A stretch of DNA of 49,674 nucleotides from Clostridiaceae bacterium (GCA_012799825.1 JAAZKK010000117.1:1-49674); one strand, 5' to 3'; positions 15,993 through 27,686 are shown, counted from the first letter of the stretch. A program made the numbers and translations. Notes: generated from the letters alone by a model not told the origin.

Positions 15993-16738
15993 GAGCTTGC
16001 TTGATGGCTTTTTCGATGTATACAGCGATACCGATGCCTCGCTTTTATTATAAAAAGGAGGACGGGCGTTATGTCTTCATCTTTTTCCCATTGATCGGCA
16101 TGGTTATTGCGGCGTTTTTTCTATTGTGGCAATGGTTTGCCTTTTTATGGTTCGGCGCCGTTTTGAGGGGCGCAATCTCTACAGCCATCCCCATATTAAC
16201 AACTGGCGGCATCCACATGGACGGTTTTTTAGATACCGTCGATGCGCTGTCATCCCGCAAGACGCGAGAAGAGAATCTGCGTATTTTAAGTGATGTGCAC
16301 GTCGGCGCGTTTGCCGTAATTCGTGGCGTTATCTATATGATTGTTATGTTTGCGCTGTTGGCCGAGGCGCCTTTCCGACTGACGCTGCCGTTGGCGTGCG
16401 GCTTTATCTTGTCGCGTTGCGTAGCTATATATGCATTGTTACTGATTCCGAACGCTAAAGGAAGCGGAATGCTCTTCGAATGGCAACATCAAATGCACCG
16501 ACCGTCCGCATTTTTCTCCGCACTTATTTTTACACTCATCGCGCTTGCTCTTTCGATATGGAGCGCTTGGGCGCCCTCTTTGATCGCGCTGCTTGTTGTA
16601 GCACTCGTTTTTTTGAATTTTCGGCGCATCGCCCGAAAGGAATTTGGCGGCATCACGGGTGATTTAGCCGGATACCTTATCCAGTGTACAGAGCTTGGTT
16701 GGACGTTTGCGCTGGTTGTCGCCGCTCAATTCATTTAA
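15983..16738 (+). CDS. cobS: Adenosylcobinamide-GDP ribazoletransferase (CobS)
   Basis: CobS joins adenosylcobinamide-GDP to alpha-ribazole(-phosphate) in the membrane, the last assembly step of cobalamin. The N-terminus AFSMYTAIPMPRF, the HMDGFLDTVDALSSRKTREENLRILSDVHVG signature with its Asp-rich metal site, and about six hydrophobic segments identify it. The ATG at 15983 is chosen because GAAAGGGGAA precedes it and conserved sequence begins there; the frame is open to 15938 but those residues are not family-like. It overlaps cobU by 10 bp. Confidence 0.92.
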   Translation: MFLRACLMAFSMYTAIPMPRFYYKKEDGRYVFIFFPLIGMVIAAFFLLWQWFAFLWFGAVLRGAISTAIPILTTGGIHMDGFLDTVDALSSRKTREENLRILSDVHVGAFAVIRGVIYMIVMFALLAEAPFRLTLPLACGFILSRCVAIYALLLIPNAKGSGMLFEWQHQMHRPSAFFSALIFTLIALALSIWSAWAPSLIALLVVALVFLNFRRIARKEFGGITGDLAGYLIQCTELGWTFALVVAAQFI

Positions 16739-16872
16739 CATGGATGTAACATGGATGAAGACAGGACGAGATGGATTGTGAAAGAGATAAAGTCTATCAT
16801 CTATTATCACAAATTCCTCCGACGGCATCGTTCTTAGGAGGCACTGCTCTTGCTAGAAAAAGGTAAATATCG

Positions 16873-17238
16873 ATGAAGCTCATTATTGGCGGCGCATATA
16901 GTGGAAAAGAAATATACGCAAAGGAACACCTCTCTGTTTTTCCGGCCGATTGTACGCCAGAAGAAGCGCTTAAGGCTCCTGCCATCTTAAATTTGCAAGA
17001 GATATTGCGTACATTACTTGAACGCAATGAAAATACAGACTCATTTATCGAGCAACTCATTAAACAGAACCCGAATGCCGTAGTTATATGTGATGAAATA
17101 GGTATGGGCGTCGTGCCCCTTGATCCTTTAGAACGGCAATGGCGAGAGGCGACGGGACGCGCTTGCTTCGCGCTTGCGAAAAGTGCTGAAAAGGTCATAC
17201 GCGTGATCTGCGGAATTCCCGTTGTTTTAAAAGGTTAA
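16873..17238 (+). CDS. Short CobU-like P-loop protein
   Basis: This 121-residue protein has a CobU-type P-loop (IIGGAYSGKEIYAKE) and a strong CobU C-terminal motif, CDEIGMGVVPLDPLERQWRE followed by TGRACFALAKSAEKVIRVICGIPVVLKG. It lacks the central RRxxR/His segment expected of a full kinase/guanylyltransferase. From memory, short CobU-like proteins of this kind occur beside cobS in other Clostridia. It may be a partner or regulator of CobU or a separate NTPase; the activity is unproven. It lies 134 bp after cobS, behind AAAGGTAA. Confidence 0.75.
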   Translation: MKLIIGGAYSGKEIYAKEHLSVFPADCTPEEALKAPAILNLQEILRTLLERNENTDSFIEQLIKQNPNAVVICDEIGMGVVPLDPLERQWREATGRACFALAKSAEKVIRVICGIPVVLKG

Positions 17239-17302
17239 AAAAGCTAAAATCCAAAGAAAGCCGAACGAATCGTCACTTCTTTGTCGAGGTTTCTTCTCCT
17301 AT

Positions 17303-17424
17303 TGGCTAAAAGGCAGAGACGCTGAAGACCATATTAAACTGGACGCCCCGCGCTTCTCACTGTTCAACTTACTTTGGCATCTCGGCTTAAAAGGCTGAAA
17401 TATTGCTGTAATAACTGATATCAC
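17303..17424 (+). repeat. Possible degenerate direct repeat upstream of remB
   Basis: GGCTAAAAGGC at 17303 and GGCTTAAAAGGC at 17383 begin two stretches about 80 bp apart that both continue to a GCTTCTCAC element (about 17352 and 17427). Similarity between these anchors is weak, so the duplication is plausible rather than certain. Confidence 0.35.
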
Positions 17425-17444
17425 GTGCTTCTCACCCTTTCTTA

Positions 17445-17453
17445 TGATATAAT
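17445..17453 (+). promoter_or_regulatory. Extended -10 promoter of remB
   Basis: TGATATAAT at 17445-17453 is a perfect extended -10 element, about 43 bp upstream of the remB start. No good -35 hexamer is seen, as is common for extended -10 promoters. Confidence 0.5.
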
Positions 17454-17496
17454 ATTTATGGCGTTAAGCGAAAAATATACCAGCAATTGGAGTTAT

Positions 17497-17742
17497 ATGT
17501 ACGTCCATATCGGATCAGATATTTCTGTCCCGGCACACTGGATAATTGGAATTTTCGACTGTGATCAGATTACGCTTTCAAAGGAATCTGTTCGTTTTAT
17601 TGCGGAAGCAGAAGCGTCGAATCGTCTGAACTGGTTAACGAATCGCGTGCCGCGCTCTGTCGTCGTAACGATGGATCGCGTTTACTTCACTCCCGTAACA
17701 ACGGCGACATTGAGAGCCCGTTGTTATGGAGCAAAGAGATAG
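17497..17742 (+). CDS. remB: RemB/YaaB-like DUF370 protein
   Basis: The 81-residue product beginning MYVHIGSDISVPAHWIIGIFD and containing RSVVVTMDRVYFTPVTTATLRAR matches the DUF370 family protein YaaB/RemB. In Bacillus this gene lies between recF and gyrB, and its relative RemA regulates extracellular matrix genes by binding DNA. I take the ATG at 17497, because conserved sequence begins there and GGAG lies just upstream; the frame is open to 17425, but those 24 residues overlap the promoter. The position just before gyrB supports the call. Confidence 0.82.
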   Translation: MYVHIGSDISVPAHWIIGIFDCDQITLSKESVRFIAEAEASNRLNWLTNRVPRSVVVTMDRVYFTPVTTATLRARCYGAKR

Positions 17743-17933
17743 GCAAAGAAAACAGTCGATGACGGTTGAAAACGATTGAAAGAAAAGAAAAACTGTCAGA
17801 GCTTTGAAAAATAGAAGATGAACAAAAATACGAAGATCGTCTGAGAGCGATCTCCGGAGCAATATTATGACATCACGAGTCATCTCGATTACAGAAATAA
17901 TGAAATTCTGTCCACAGAAGAGACGATTTCTGA

Positions 17934-20135
<2,202 letters not shown>

Positions 20136-20141
20136 ACTACT

Positions 20142-20180
20142 GAGAAAAACACCTCCGGATCTTTTGGGTTTTTCTTATTT
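20142..20180 (+). terminator. gyrB terminator hairpin
   Basis: GAGAAAAACACC at 20142-20153 can pair with GGGTTTTTCTT at 20166-20176, giving a T-rich descending arm right after the gyrB stop. It is the first of the duplicated terminators. Confidence 0.6.
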
Positions 20181-20249
20181 GTGATCGCTTCTAGCCATAC
20201 TGTGAATTCATCAAGGCCAACGCAAACGCACCACTCTCGACGACTAATT

Positions 20250-20287
20250 AAGAAAAGCGCCTCCAGACCTTTTGTGCTTTTCTTATT
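20250..20287 (+). terminator. Duplicated terminator hairpin (copy 2)
   Basis: AAGAAAAGCGC at 20250-20260 pairs with GTGCTTTTCTT at 20274-20284, with one G-U pair, and ATT follows. It is better paired than the first copy, which suggests compensating changes or later selection. Confidence 0.6.
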
Positions 20288-20653
20288 ACCGATCGTGTTA
20301 AGTCATGCAGTGGATTCATCAGGGCCAACGTAAAACATGCCACTCTCGACAACTAACAAGAAAAGCACCTAGATCAATAGGTATGTGCATCACGACGACA
20401 CGAGTTTGATTCTTCGTTGATGTGCAGGTTTTTATTCTTTGAAATCAAATATAGACGATGTTCTCAAAATCGCAGGATTTAATACTTTTTGTATCTGCGT
20501 TTTGGGGAATCTAAAGTATTCGATCCCTCTGAGTTTTGAGGGTGCCCGGTAATTTTGACGTCACAGAACAAGAGCGCGAGGGTGCAATCAGATTTTTAAC
20601 GTTAAAGCCCGTACAATACAGGATTCACGTGTCATGCATAGTTGCCCTATAAA

Positions 20654-20669
20654 TGTTTCACGTGAAACA
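20654..20669. promoter_or_regulatory. parS site 1
   Basis: TGTTTCACGTGAAACA is a perfect 16-bp match to the ParB nucleation site of Firmicutes. It lies between gyrB and the parAB genes. Confidence 0.95.
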
Positions 20670-20815
20670 TTTTATAGTCATTAGGATTCACTGAAAAATC
20701 CACAAAGAGGTTTTTATCATGCTATCGCAATATAACACGGTCGCCTTTTTACGAAAACTTTTCGAATGCTGCTTCGAGTACGACGAGTTATTACGAGAAA
20801 ATAAATCGGGACGAG

Positions 20816-20831
20816 TGTTTCACGTGAAACA
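20816..20831. promoter_or_regulatory. parS site 2
   Basis: A second perfect TGTTTCACGTGAAACA lies 162 bp from the first. The pair should form the main ParB loading zone near the origin. Confidence 0.95.
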
Positions 20832-20943
20832 TTTTGTGAAATCGTTAATACGTCAGCGACATCACGCTACGCCTAAATTGGGAGCAGAGATCCTGAACTA
20901 GCGATGCAGTCGATCTACAGCGGAAAAAAGTTTTGAGTCATGC

Positions 20944-21362
20944 ATGTTTCGCATATTCCGAGAGTAGTGTGTAGCGCATTGCGACAAAGTCAGAAGCAGA
21001 CATCATGATTTGCACCAGTAGAAGAGAAGCTTTTTACTCTGATCTGTGGTTGGGATATCATGTTGCACATAGGCTGGGAGTTGAATCTTCTTTGTTTCTT
21101 CCTCTCCTCTTTCCTTTGTCATGTATCGCAGATGCAAGGAGATGGCTCGTTCATTCTTTGACCTCACTACCTTCCTTGTATGTTTCGCACACTAAAGGAG
21201 TAGGGCAATTTCTGATTTTAGGGTTTCCAATATTCTGAGGATGTTTCGCAGATGCTGAGAGTAGAGAGATTTCTGGTTTGAGGTCTTCCTGCATTTTGAT
21301 TAGATTTAGAACATGCTAGGAGTAGAGAAGAAGCTGGCAGAGTGTATATTTTTGGATAACTC
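20944..21362 (+). repeat. Degenerate seven-unit tandem repeat of about 60 bp
   Basis: Units begin near 20944, 21005, 21060, 21121, 21180, 21241 and 21302. Most start ATGTTTCGCA or a variant and continue through a GAGTAG or GGAGTAG element about 18 bases in. The 21180 and 21241 units are the most alike (TTTCTG-TTT and TCC blocks shared), while the outer units are worn. The frames are broken, so the array appears non-coding. Confidence 0.6.
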
Positions 21363-21762
21363 ACGAATCGTTCTTTCCCTTTCTCTTGGCTTTATGCCGT
21401 TTTGGTGACTTTTAGCAGGGTCGATTTGCAACAGCAGTTGGATTTAGTAGAATGCTCATTTATACTTATGACTGTAAAAATATTGCCAGTTCGCCACGAC
21501 TTTGCTGCGGCGTTACCGCTATGATCCTATGATTATGATTTTAGAGCGTGACCGTAGGAAAAGGAGTCTTTTTTCGACAAAAAGACATCTAAAGGTAGCT
21601 GTTTACAGGCAATTGAGTAGGCAGATCGGCCTCCATTCAACTAATATGGTTTACAGCAGGAACAGCATCTCAAAGAAGCGATGTGCCTGTAATGAGGGCA
21701 GTGCGTATGACCGCAGAAGGACCGCAGAAAAGGTATGATATATCAGAAAGAAGACGACAATA

Positions 21763-22800
21763 ATGAGCCAAAAGAAAGTATCCTTTGAAAATGACTACAA
21801 CACGGGTTGCCATCCTCGCTTATTAGAAGCGCTTGAAAAAACAAATGCATTATTCACAACGGGCTATGGCCATGATGAGCTCTGTGAAGAAGCGCGTAAT
21901 CTCATCAGGAAGGCTTGTTTAGCGCCTGAAGCAATGGTTCAGTTTGTCATGGGCGGCACACAGGCCAATATCATTGCCTGCGTCGCGGGTCTGAAGCCTT
22001 GGCAGGGTGTATTGTCCGCGAAAACAGGACATATTAATGTTCACGAAACGGGCGCCATAGAGGCTGCGGGACATAAGATCCTTATTACCCCTTCTAATGA
22101 CGGGATTATTGATCCGGATGCGATTGATCAGCTCTGTAGAGCTCATTATGAAGATCCAAGTGTTGAGCATACTGTACAGCCGGGAATGATTTATGTTTCT
22201 TTAACGAGCGAAATGGGCACGATTTTTAGTTTGGATACGCTTAAGGCATTTCGCCGCGCGGCAAACAATTGGAATCTCTACCTTTACGTCGATGGTGCTC
22301 GATTGGCCTCAGCTCTCACTTCCAGTGTGGCGACCATTACGTTGCCGGATCTTGCGAAATATACTGACATGTTTACCATTGGCGGAACAAAGTGTGGCGC
22401 ATTATTTGGAGAGGCTATTGTCGTGACGAACAGTGATCTCAAAAATACTTTTCGTTACATTATTAAACAGCGAGGAGCTATGCTCGCAAAGGGTCGTTTG
22501 CTCGGTGTTCAGTTTTGCGAGTTATTCAGGGATGACCTCTATTTCGAGATAGGGCGTCATGAAAACAGCATGGCTCTCATGTTAGCTGACCATTTCAAGG
22601 AACGAGGCTATCACTTATATATGCCTCCTGTTAGCAATCAGATCTTTGTCATATTTGATGAGGAGGATGAGAAGATATTTAAGGAACGTGCGATCTTTGA
22701 GCGTTGGGCCGTGTTGTCTGATCAAACGCGTGTCTGCCGCTTTGTTACATCTTATGCAACGACACCGGAGATGGTCTCGGCCTGCTTTAGCGGCACGTGA
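21763..22800 (+). CDS. ltaE: Threonine aldolase family PLP enzyme
   Basis: This fold-type I PLP enzyme of the threonine aldolase/beta-eliminating lyase family should split L-threonine or allo-threonine into glycine and acetaldehyde. Typical segments are the N-terminal FENDYNTGCHPRLLEAL, GYGHDELCEEA, the PLP-ring region VMGGTQANI, HINVHETGAIE, YLYVDGARLASAL with the PLP Asp, and the PLP-Lys in GGTKCGALFGEA. It is 345 residues long, a normal size. It lies upstream of parA after 116 bp. Substrate preference within the family is not certain from sequence. Confidence 0.88.
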   Translation: MSQKKVSFENDYNTGCHPRLLEALEKTNALFTTGYGHDELCEEARNLIRKACLAPEAMVQFVMGGTQANIIACVAGLKPWQGVLSAKTGHINVHETGAIEAAGHKILITPSNDGIIDPDAIDQLCRAHYEDPSVEHTVQPGMIYVSLTSEMGTIFSLDTLKAFRRAANNWNLYLYVDGARLASALTSSVATITLPDLAKYTDMFTIGGTKCGALFGEAIVVTNSDLKNTFRYIIKQRGAMLAKGRLLGVQFCELFRDDLYFEIGRHENSMALMLADHFKERGYHLYMPPVSNQIFVIFDEEDEKIFKERAIFERWAVLSDQTRVCRFVTSYATTPEMVSACFSGT

Positions 22801-22916
22801 GAGGATATATGTACTCTATGCTGTTCCGAGGGGTTCAGACAATAGGCAAACAGACGATAGAATAAGACATGAAAATTTTGCAGGATCGAAATACGAGAAA
22901 ATAAAAGGATGAATGA

Positions 22917-23711
22917 ATGATCATTGCGGTTGCCAATCAAAAAGGAGGCGTCGGAAAATCCACGACGTGCATCAATCTTTGCAGTGCGCTAGCAGAGAAA
23001 GGCAAGCGAGTTCTTTTGGTAGACTCTGATCCACAAGGTAACTCCACTTCCGGGCTCGGCATTTCAAAAAAGTCACTAGTTCTTTCAACGTACGAAGTGT
23101 TGGTGAATGAATCGTATTCATGCAAGGATGCCATCCTTAACGTCAGAAAGCGCATGGACATTCTTCCTGCAACGATTGATCTTGTCGGAGCAGAAATAGA
23201 GCTGGTTGATGTGCCTGATCGTGCGTATAGGTTAAGACAGCTTCTCGAAGAGTGCAATAACAGTTATGACTATATCGTGGTAGATTGTCCCCCCTCTCTT
23301 GGATTATTAACGGTCAATGCGTTGACCGCAGCGGATACCGTTTTAATTCCTGTTCAGGCAGAATATTATGCTCTGGAAGGACTTATGCAGCTTATGGCAA
23401 CGCTTGATCTTGTTAAGCGCAGTTATAATCCTGAACTCCGTCTGGCAGGTGTTTTTATCACGATGTTTGACACGCGCACCCAGCTTTCTAAGCAAGTGAA
23501 ACAGGAGGTCGCCTGGTACTTTCAGGACAATTATCTTGAAACATTCATTCCGAGAAATGTGCGCCTTAGTGAGGCGCCTAGTTTCGGACAGACCATTTTT
23601 GAATATGATAATCGCTCTAAAGGAGCTAAGAGCTATCGCAAGTTGGCAGAGGAATTGTTGAGACGCTTTTCAAGCAAGCAGTGGAAAGAGAAGGAAACCG
23701 GCACGTTTTGA
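22917..23711 (+). CDS. parA: Chromosome partitioning ATPase ParA (Soj)
   Basis: ParA/Soj is the deviant-Walker ATPase that moves ParB-parS complexes and regulates DnaA. The N-terminus IIAVANQKGGVGKSTTCINL holds the signature Lys of KGGVGKST. Switch I (VDSDPQGNSTSGLG) and the YIVVDCPPSLGLLTVNAL segment follow, and the C-terminal FIPRNVRLSEAPSFGQTIFEYD is characteristic. The 264-residue length is usual for chromosomal Soj. ATG at 22917 follows AAAGGATG. parB starts 11 bp after the stop. Confidence 0.97.
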   Translation: MIIAVANQKGGVGKSTTCINLCSALAEKGKRVLLVDSDPQGNSTSGLGISKKSLVLSTYEVLVNESYSCKDAILNVRKRMDILPATIDLVGAEIELVDVPDRAYRLRQLLEECNNSYDYIVVDCPPSLGLLTVNALTAADTVLIPVQAEYYALEGLMQLMATLDLVKRSYNPELRLAGVFITMFDTRTQLSKQVKQEVAWYFQDNYLETFIPRNVRLSEAPSFGQTIFEYDNRSKGAKSYRKLAEELLRRFSSKQWKEKETGTF

Positions 23712-23722
23712 AAGGACGACGT

Positions 23723-24646
23723 ATGGCTAATGGGAAAAATAGGCAGAGAAATGTTGAGAGAACGCGTTCAAAGAGTGCGTTAGGACGAGGATTAGGTGCT
23801 TTAATCAGTGAGCAATCTCTTGCTCGAGAAAAAACAGAGGAGAGCGGAGAGCGTGTTTTAATGCTCCCTCCAAGACAACTTATTCCGAATGTGACTCAAC
23901 CTCGTCAAGAGTTCGATGAGGAGAAGTTGCAGGAGTTGGCGAATTCCATGGCAAACCAGGGCGTGATTTCACCGCTTATCGTGACATCTACGGAACAGGA
24001 AGATCAATATATGATTGTTGCCGGTGAGCGCCGTTGGCGTGCGGCGAAAATTGCCGGAATCAATAGAATTCCCGTGATCGTGCGGGATCTGGACGATGCT
24101 GAAGCACATCGCCAAGCATTGATTGATAACGTCGTCCGAGAGGACCTTAATCCCGTTGAAGAGGCGATGGCCTTGGAGCGGTTGATCGATGATTACGACA
24201 TGACGCAGGAGAATATTGCGTCTGTTCTTGGCCAGAGCCGTTCAGCAGTCGCCAACAAGTTGCGTTTGCTAAAATTGCCGGAGCCGATCCTTGATTTAGT
24301 CCGAAAGGGCAGCCTCTCCGCCGGACATGCCCGCGCTATTCTTGCGCTATCAGACGCAGCGGCTCAGAATCGCGCGGCCGATGCTGTTTTGGCAAGACAA
24401 CTATCCGTTCGAGATACGGAACGAATGGTCAAGAAAATGGCTCTTCCGTCTCCACCGAAAACAGAAGTCGATCAGAGACAAGCAGATCAGCTACAGGCGC
24501 AGATCAAAGAGGTCGAAGATCGTTTGCGCCGTGCCTTAGGCTCAAAAGTGACACTTAATGAGTCGCAAGGAAAAGGCAAAATCGTTATTTATTATCATTC
24601 TGGCGATGAAAGAGAACGTCTAATTGACCGACTCGTCGGAGCCTAA
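23723..24646 (+). CDS. parB: Chromosome partitioning CTPase ParB (Spo0J)
   Basis: ParB loads at parS and spreads as a CTP-gated clamp. The N-terminal SALGRGLGALIS ParA-contact motif, the CTP-binding VAGERRWRAAKIAG box, the LIDNVVREDLNPVEEA box, the parS-reading helix-turn-helix (TQENIASVLGQSRSAVANKLRLLKLP) and a C-terminal dimerisation region are present. I chose the ATG at 23723, with AAAGGA upstream, rather than the in-frame start inside parA. Four parS sites lie in this window. Confidence 0.97.
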   Translation: MANGKNRQRNVERTRSKSALGRGLGALISEQSLAREKTEESGERVLMLPPRQLIPNVTQPRQEFDEEKLQELANSMANQGVISPLIVTSTEQEDQYMIVAGERRWRAAKIAGINRIPVIVRDLDDAEAHRQALIDNVVREDLNPVEEAMALERLIDDYDMTQENIASVLGQSRSAVANKLRLLKLPEPILDLVRKGSLSAGHARAILALSDAAAQNRAADAVLARQLSVRDTERMVKKMALPSPPKTEVDQRQADQLQAQIKEVEDRLRRALGSKVTLNESQGKGKIVIYYHSGDERERLIDRLVGA

Positions 24647-24701
24647 CGTTCATTTTGAACTTATTTGCACGCTAAGTTGCGTGTTAAACGGTGAGTGAAT
24701 A

Positions 24702-27686
24702 ATGAAGCTTAAACGGATCAAACAGTCGTCGCTTCGGCGAATGTCTCCTTTAGAGGAGCGGCAACGATTGGAAGCGCTGAAGCAACGTATTTTAGCGCTA
24801 CTTTTACCAGTTGCGCTCTTTTACCTTGGTTACTGTGTCCATGGATTGTGGCCTGCAGGGAACAAACATCTTCTCGCGTACGACATGTACCATCAATACG
24901 CACCATTTCTTCTTGAGCTTCGTCGCAAAATACTGTCGGGCGAAGGACTGTTCTTTTCTTGGAATGGTGGCCTCGGCGTCAATTTCTACAGCTTCTTTAC
25001 CTATTACTCTGCTAGCCCTCTTAATCTTTTAACGATTCTCTATCCTGCAGAATATATTGCGGAAGCCATCACCTTGATCACACTGTTGAAGCTTGGTTTA
25101 GCGGGGCTTTTTTTCAGGGATTTTTTATCAGGAGCCTTTAGGCTTGATGATCCGTTGTCACCGCTCTTCAGCACTTTTTATGCGCTTTCCGCGTGGGTTT
25201 ACGCTTATAGCTGGAATATCATGTGGCTAGATACTCTTGTATTCTTGCCTGTTGCTGCCTACGGCTTGGTGCAGATCATCAGGGATCGACGTCCTGTTCG
25301 ATTTCTCGTTGGTACAGCGCTCATTCTAATCACGAACTACTATACGGGGTTTTTTGCCTGTGCATTTCTTTTCTTACTTTTCTTTGTCTTCAATGTTCAA
25401 TTCAGTCCAAATAAAAAGAAATCGTTCTACGGGCTAACGTCGTTTGTGATCTTCATCGGGACTTCTATTCTTTCCGCGTTGATTGCCGGAGTAGTTCTCT
25501 GGCCAACGGCGAAAGCTCTCACCATTACTTCTGCCGCCGGAGATGTCTTTCCTAAAGGGTTTACATTTACACAGCCTGCCTTGCGCACGCTCATGCGTAT
25601 GACTCCTCTTCGCAAACCTGATATCATGTCCGGGCTCCCAAACATTTATAGTGGCGTCATCACGCTTCTTCTGCTTCCCGCGTTCTTTTTTAAGACAAAA
25701 AGAACGTTTAAAGTGCGCGCGGCATACGGTATGTTGCTCGGATTCCTTTTCTTGTCGTTACAGTCAAGGACGTTAAGTTTCCTCTGGCATGGAGCTCATT
25801 ATCCAAATTCTCTCGATTTCAGATATGCCTTTGTTTTAGTCTTTCTTGTGATTATCATGGCGTATCAAACAGCAGGAGATGCGTTGAAGTCGAAATGGCC
25901 TCTATTGGGAGCTACCGTAGCCGCAATATCGATTCTCCTCCTATGCGAGCAAACTTGGGATGTCGATGATACTCTCTCGCATTGGCGTTTGATCGCAATG
26001 ACGGTTTTTGGTATCTCTTACCTCGTCGCGCTACGTAATTATGAGCCGTTTGAGAATACACTATCGAAACAACCTAAACTGACAAAAGGCGTTCCTTACT
26101 TGTGCCAAAAGTTAAAAGGATCGAGGCGTCAACAAAAAGAGAGCACGTTGCGTAGCAGTCGTAATAATGAAAAAGAGAATAGGGGTGATCTCGGATCTCT
26201 GCAGTCCAGACGCGAGCCAAATCATCTTTTGCATCGCGGAAGGGAATGGATTGCGCGCTGTGCGACCCGTATTTCTTTTATTCATCTCCCTGCGGTTGAC
26301 CGTAATGAGCGAAGAGCAAAAACCGGCCATCGCAATGCAGCGCTTGCACTGTTTTTTCTTGTTGTGTTTGAACTGCTATTTCATGGTTTTACGAACGCCG
26401 CTCTATATCAAGAAGTAGCTCCTCTGGGGGATCGACAGTATTATCTTGCCAACGACGCCGCTCGCGAGGTGTCGGCCTATGTGAAGCAACTTCGCGCAGA
26501 TCACGCCGGACAGCATTGGCGCTGCGAGATGTTGCCTGATACATGTGTCAACGACCCGATGCTTTTTGGATATCCGGGATTTTCTCTCTTCAGCTCACCT
26601 TTCCCGAAATCCTCGATTCCATTTTTTGAAGATCTCGGTTATCCCGTAAACGGAGTGAACAGCTTCCAATACAAAGAGTCAACAATTGTCATGGACAGTT
26701 TGCTTTCCATCGATTATCAGATCGTCCGAAACGATCGTATCTTCGACGATCGAATTCGACAAGAGATAGCTTCCGGAAAGACAATGAAATTGCTAAAAAA
26801 TCCGGATGCTCTTCCTTTTGGTTATTTTGTTTCACGTGAAACAATGGTGCTCAACATGGAAGAAATGCCGGTTGACGCGTTAGATGTACAGAATCGTTTG
26901 GTCGCCTCCTTCGGTGGCAACATGACTGTTTTGGAAAAAGAGCAGTTCGATCCATGGAATTTGGAAGGATGCTACGTAGAAAGGACGGGAGATCCTTTTT
27001 CATTCCGTGTGTTAAGAGAAGAGGGAAATGAAGAGTGGGCATTCTTGGTGTATGACGTTCCTAGAGACGGGCAGTATTATATTTTCTGGGAAGACGAGAC
27101 ATGTCGAATCAATTATGCGAACGGATTTATCCGTGATCAGGAATTCTTCCATTTAGGAACGCAGAAGACAGGTATCGGCGACATGGGATTTCTTCTGAAG
27201 GGAACTCAGATTCATTTTCGTGTTCGTATGCCTTCTGATCGAAGGATTGACGGAACTTTCCGTGCTTATGTAGGTCGTTTGAATGAGAAAGCATGGCAGG
27301 AAACGAAACACCGCTTGTCACAGCATCCGTTGCGCATGGAGCACTTTTCTTCAGGATCGTTCTCTGGAAAAATAGAGGCGCCGGAAGAAGGTTGTCTCTT
27401 TATTCCTACAACATGGAATCCTGGCTGGCATTTTGAAGTTGACGGAGAGCCTGTTTCCCTTGAGAACATACGCGGTAGCTTTATTTTGATTCCCTTGAGT
27501 TCAGGTGAACACACAATATCAGCGCGGTTCATCCCAGATGGTTTTTATGCCGGACTTTTGATGACCCTCGGAGGATTGCTCCTCGCGGTGGTTCTATTTA
27601 TGCTGCCACGGCTTAAAAGGAAGAGAGATGCAAAAAAAGATCCGCATCGTGGTATTATGACGCAAGCAAATGGTCACGGAAGATAA
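24702..27686 (+). CDS. YfhO family polytopic membrane protein
   Basis: The N-terminal two-thirds is strongly hydrophobic with about a dozen membrane helices and the YfhO-type opening LLAYDMYHQYAPFLLELRRKILSGEGLFFSWNGGLGVNFY, followed by YYSASPLNLL. In Bacillus and relatives YfhO-type proteins are GT-C-like and linked to lipoteichoic or lipid glycosylation; the donor here is unknown. A large extracytoplasmic beta-rich segment follows (residues ~550-950), then a final helix and a basic tail. Residues ~440-535 form an Arg/Ser/Gln-rich hydrophilic insert, which is unusual. A parS site is embedded near residue 710. It follows parB by 55 bp. Confidence 0.82.
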   Translation: MKLKRIKQSSLRRMSPLEERQRLEALKQRILALLLPVALFYLGYCVHGLWPAGNKHLLAYDMYHQYAPFLLELRRKILSGEGLFFSWNGGLGVNFYSFFTYYSASPLNLLTILYPAEYIAEAITLITLLKLGLAGLFFRDFLSGAFRLDDPLSPLFSTFYALSAWVYAYSWNIMWLDTLVFLPVAAYGLVQIIRDRRPVRFLVGTALILITNYYTGFFACAFLFLLFFVFNVQFSPNKKKSFYGLTSFVIFIGTSILSALIAGVVLWPTAKALTITSAAGDVFPKGFTFTQPALRTLMRMTPLRKPDIMSGLPNIYSGVITLLLLPAFFFKTKRTFKVRAAYGMLLGFLFLSLQSRTLSFLWHGAHYPNSLDFRYAFVLVFLVIIMAYQTAGDALKSKWPLLGATVAAISILLLCEQTWDVDDTLSHWRLIAMTVFGISYLVALRNYEPFENTLSKQPKLTKGVPYLCQKLKGSRRQQKESTLRSSRNNEKENRGDLGSLQSRREPNHLLHRGREWIARCATRISFIHLPAVDRNERRAKTGHRNAALALFFLVVFELLFHGFTNAALYQEVAPLGDRQYYLANDAAREVSAYVKQLRADHAGQHWRCEMLPDTCVNDPMLFGYPGFSLFSSPFPKSSIPFFEDLGYPVNGVNSFQYKESTIVMDSLLSIDYQIVRNDRIFDDRIRQEIASGKTMKLLKNPDALPFGYFVSRETMVLNMEEMPVDALDVQNRLVASFGGNMTVLEKEQFDPWNLEGCYVERTGDPFSFRVLREEGNEEWAFLVYDVPRDGQYYIFWEDETCRINYANGFIRDQEFFHLGTQKTGIGDMGFLLKGTQIHFRVRMPSDRRIDGTFRAYVGRLNEKAWQETKHRLSQHPLRMEHFSSGSFSGKIEAPEEGCLFIPTTWNPGWHFEVDGEPVSLENIRGSFILIPLSSGEHTISARFIPDGFYAGLLMTLGGLLLAVVLFMLPRLKRKRDAKKDPHRGIMTQANGHGR
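26828..26843. promoter_or_regulatory. parS site 3, inside the yfhO-like gene
   Basis: A perfect TGTTTCACGTGAAACA lies within the coding sequence, read as V-S-R-E-T. Intragenic parS sites near parAB are normal in Firmicutes. Confidence 0.93.

Larger units (their letters stand above)
20376..21762. other. Gene-poor tract between gyrB and threonine aldolase
   Basis: Nearly 1.4 kb here has no convincing gene. It contains two perfect parS sites (20654, 20816) and the ~60-bp degenerate repeat array (20944-21362). From 21363 to 21762 I see nothing recognisable: the only frames are short, basic in composition and without ribosome binding sites. Some part could be a structural RNA, but I found no matching motif. 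Confidence 0.6.

Noticed and set aside
20719-20901. 60-codon frame containing parS site 2
   Set aside because: The frame runs through a palindromic ParB site, has no good ribosome binding site and matches nothing; an accidental frame is more likely.
21502-21738. 78-codon basic frame before the threonine aldolase
   Set aside because: TTG start without ribosome binding site; Arg/Lys-rich composition typical of a chance frame.
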